14,277 nt of DNA, taken from contig JAJRXL010000061.1 in assembly GCA_024276335.1 (NCBI GenBank), positions 1 through 14,277 of the forward strand, in the 5' to 3' direction. The notes beneath the pieces are model-generated. The model made no database searches. It saw only the letters and a list, made by a program, of their open reading frames with translations, and was not told the DNA's origin. The stretch comes from Bacteroidota bacterium. GTDB taxonomy: Bacteria; Bacteroidota; Ignavibacteria; SZUA-365; JAADGX01. Below are positions 14,209 through 14,277 of this stretch, piece after piece (positions within the stretch are counted from its first letter, which is position 1; each line of letters starts with the position of its first letter). A program made the position numbers and the translations under genes.

Positions 14209-14277
14209 CTCCTTGTCTCCTTGTTCCCGTCTTCTATATAACCGCAAAGAACGCAAAGAAGGCGCGGAGATCGCAAA
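14209..14277 (+). repeat. 69-bp direct repeat, copy 2, cut by the window end
   Basis: Second copy of 14051-14119 with one base difference. The repeat may continue beyond the last base of the window. Confidence 0.9.

Larger units (their letters stand above)
13650..14277. other. Non-coding gap 3, dense repeat mosaic to the end of the window
   Basis: No credible gene on either strand; the open frames here run through repeats. Modules in order: inverted CATTTAG module (13644-13700), small GGGGTC hairpin (13714-13729), inverted 7-bp array (13834-13864), CGCAAAG repeat (13872-13910), inverted two-hairpin element (13921-13983), then CTCCTTG tract plus CGCAAAG repeat twice (14051-14121 and 14209-14277) with an AACGTT palindrome and the AT-rich 30-mer between. 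Bases 13754-13833 and 13984-14050 show nothing recognisable. Confidence 0.75.

Noticed and set aside
13872..14277. CRISPR array
   Set aside because: There are three CGCAAAG repeats, but offsets are unequal (211 and 158 bases), the intervening DNA is itself repetitive, and no cas gene is nearby.

Overview
The window looks like chromosomal DNA of an uncultured FCB-group bacterium (Bacteroidota/Ignavibacteriota/Chlorobiota neighbourhood). Two large secreted proteins end in type A type IX secretion sorting domains with the QNxPNP signature, most genes lack a good Shine-Dalgarno sequence, and a TetR-TolC-MFP-RND efflux operon fits a Gram-negative double membrane. The species cannot be fixed from sequence alone. 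All recognised genes are on the + strand.

Layout. 1-387: C-terminal end of a DUF512 radical-SAM-type protein. 388-about 660: repeat-rich gap. 715-1412: a self-contained unit with a sigma70-like promoter, long leader, the only strong Shine-Dalgarno seen here, a small cysteine-rich secreted protein whose frame is broken at a run of nine G, and a 13-bp-stem terminator. 1443-3713: a secreted Asp-box (BNR/YCF48-like) beta-propeller protein with a T9SS C-terminal domain. 3718-5778: a secreted VWA protein with two cohesin-like domains and its own T9SS C-terminal domain, 4 nt downstream. 5779-6295: second repeat-rich gap. 6296-7045: an exported or membrane protein of unknown function followed by a terminator. 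7093-13649: a palindromic operator candidate, then tetR, tolC, mfp and rnd, a typical regulated tripartite drug or hydrophobe exporter. 13650-14277: a third gap made almost entirely of repeats, running off the window.

The efflux genes form one machine: RND pump in the inner membrane, lipoprotein adaptor in the periplasm, TolC channel in the outer membrane, and a TetR regulator that probably senses the substrate and controls the operon. The propeller and VWA proteins probably go to the cell surface or medium through T9SS.

The most unusual material lies in two places. First, the poly-G tract between a good ribosome binding site and the cysteine-rich protein looks like an ON/OFF contingency switch, unless it is an assembly indel. 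Second, the three large gaps between transcription units are built from one shared set of short modules: AACGTT palindromes, a two-hairpin element, arrays with a 7-bp period, a 30-bp AT-rich repeat, a CATTTAGCA module and a CGCAAAG module. These are reshuffled in order and strand. They abut stop codons, one even contains the rnd stop codon, and none is seen in the short gaps inside operons.
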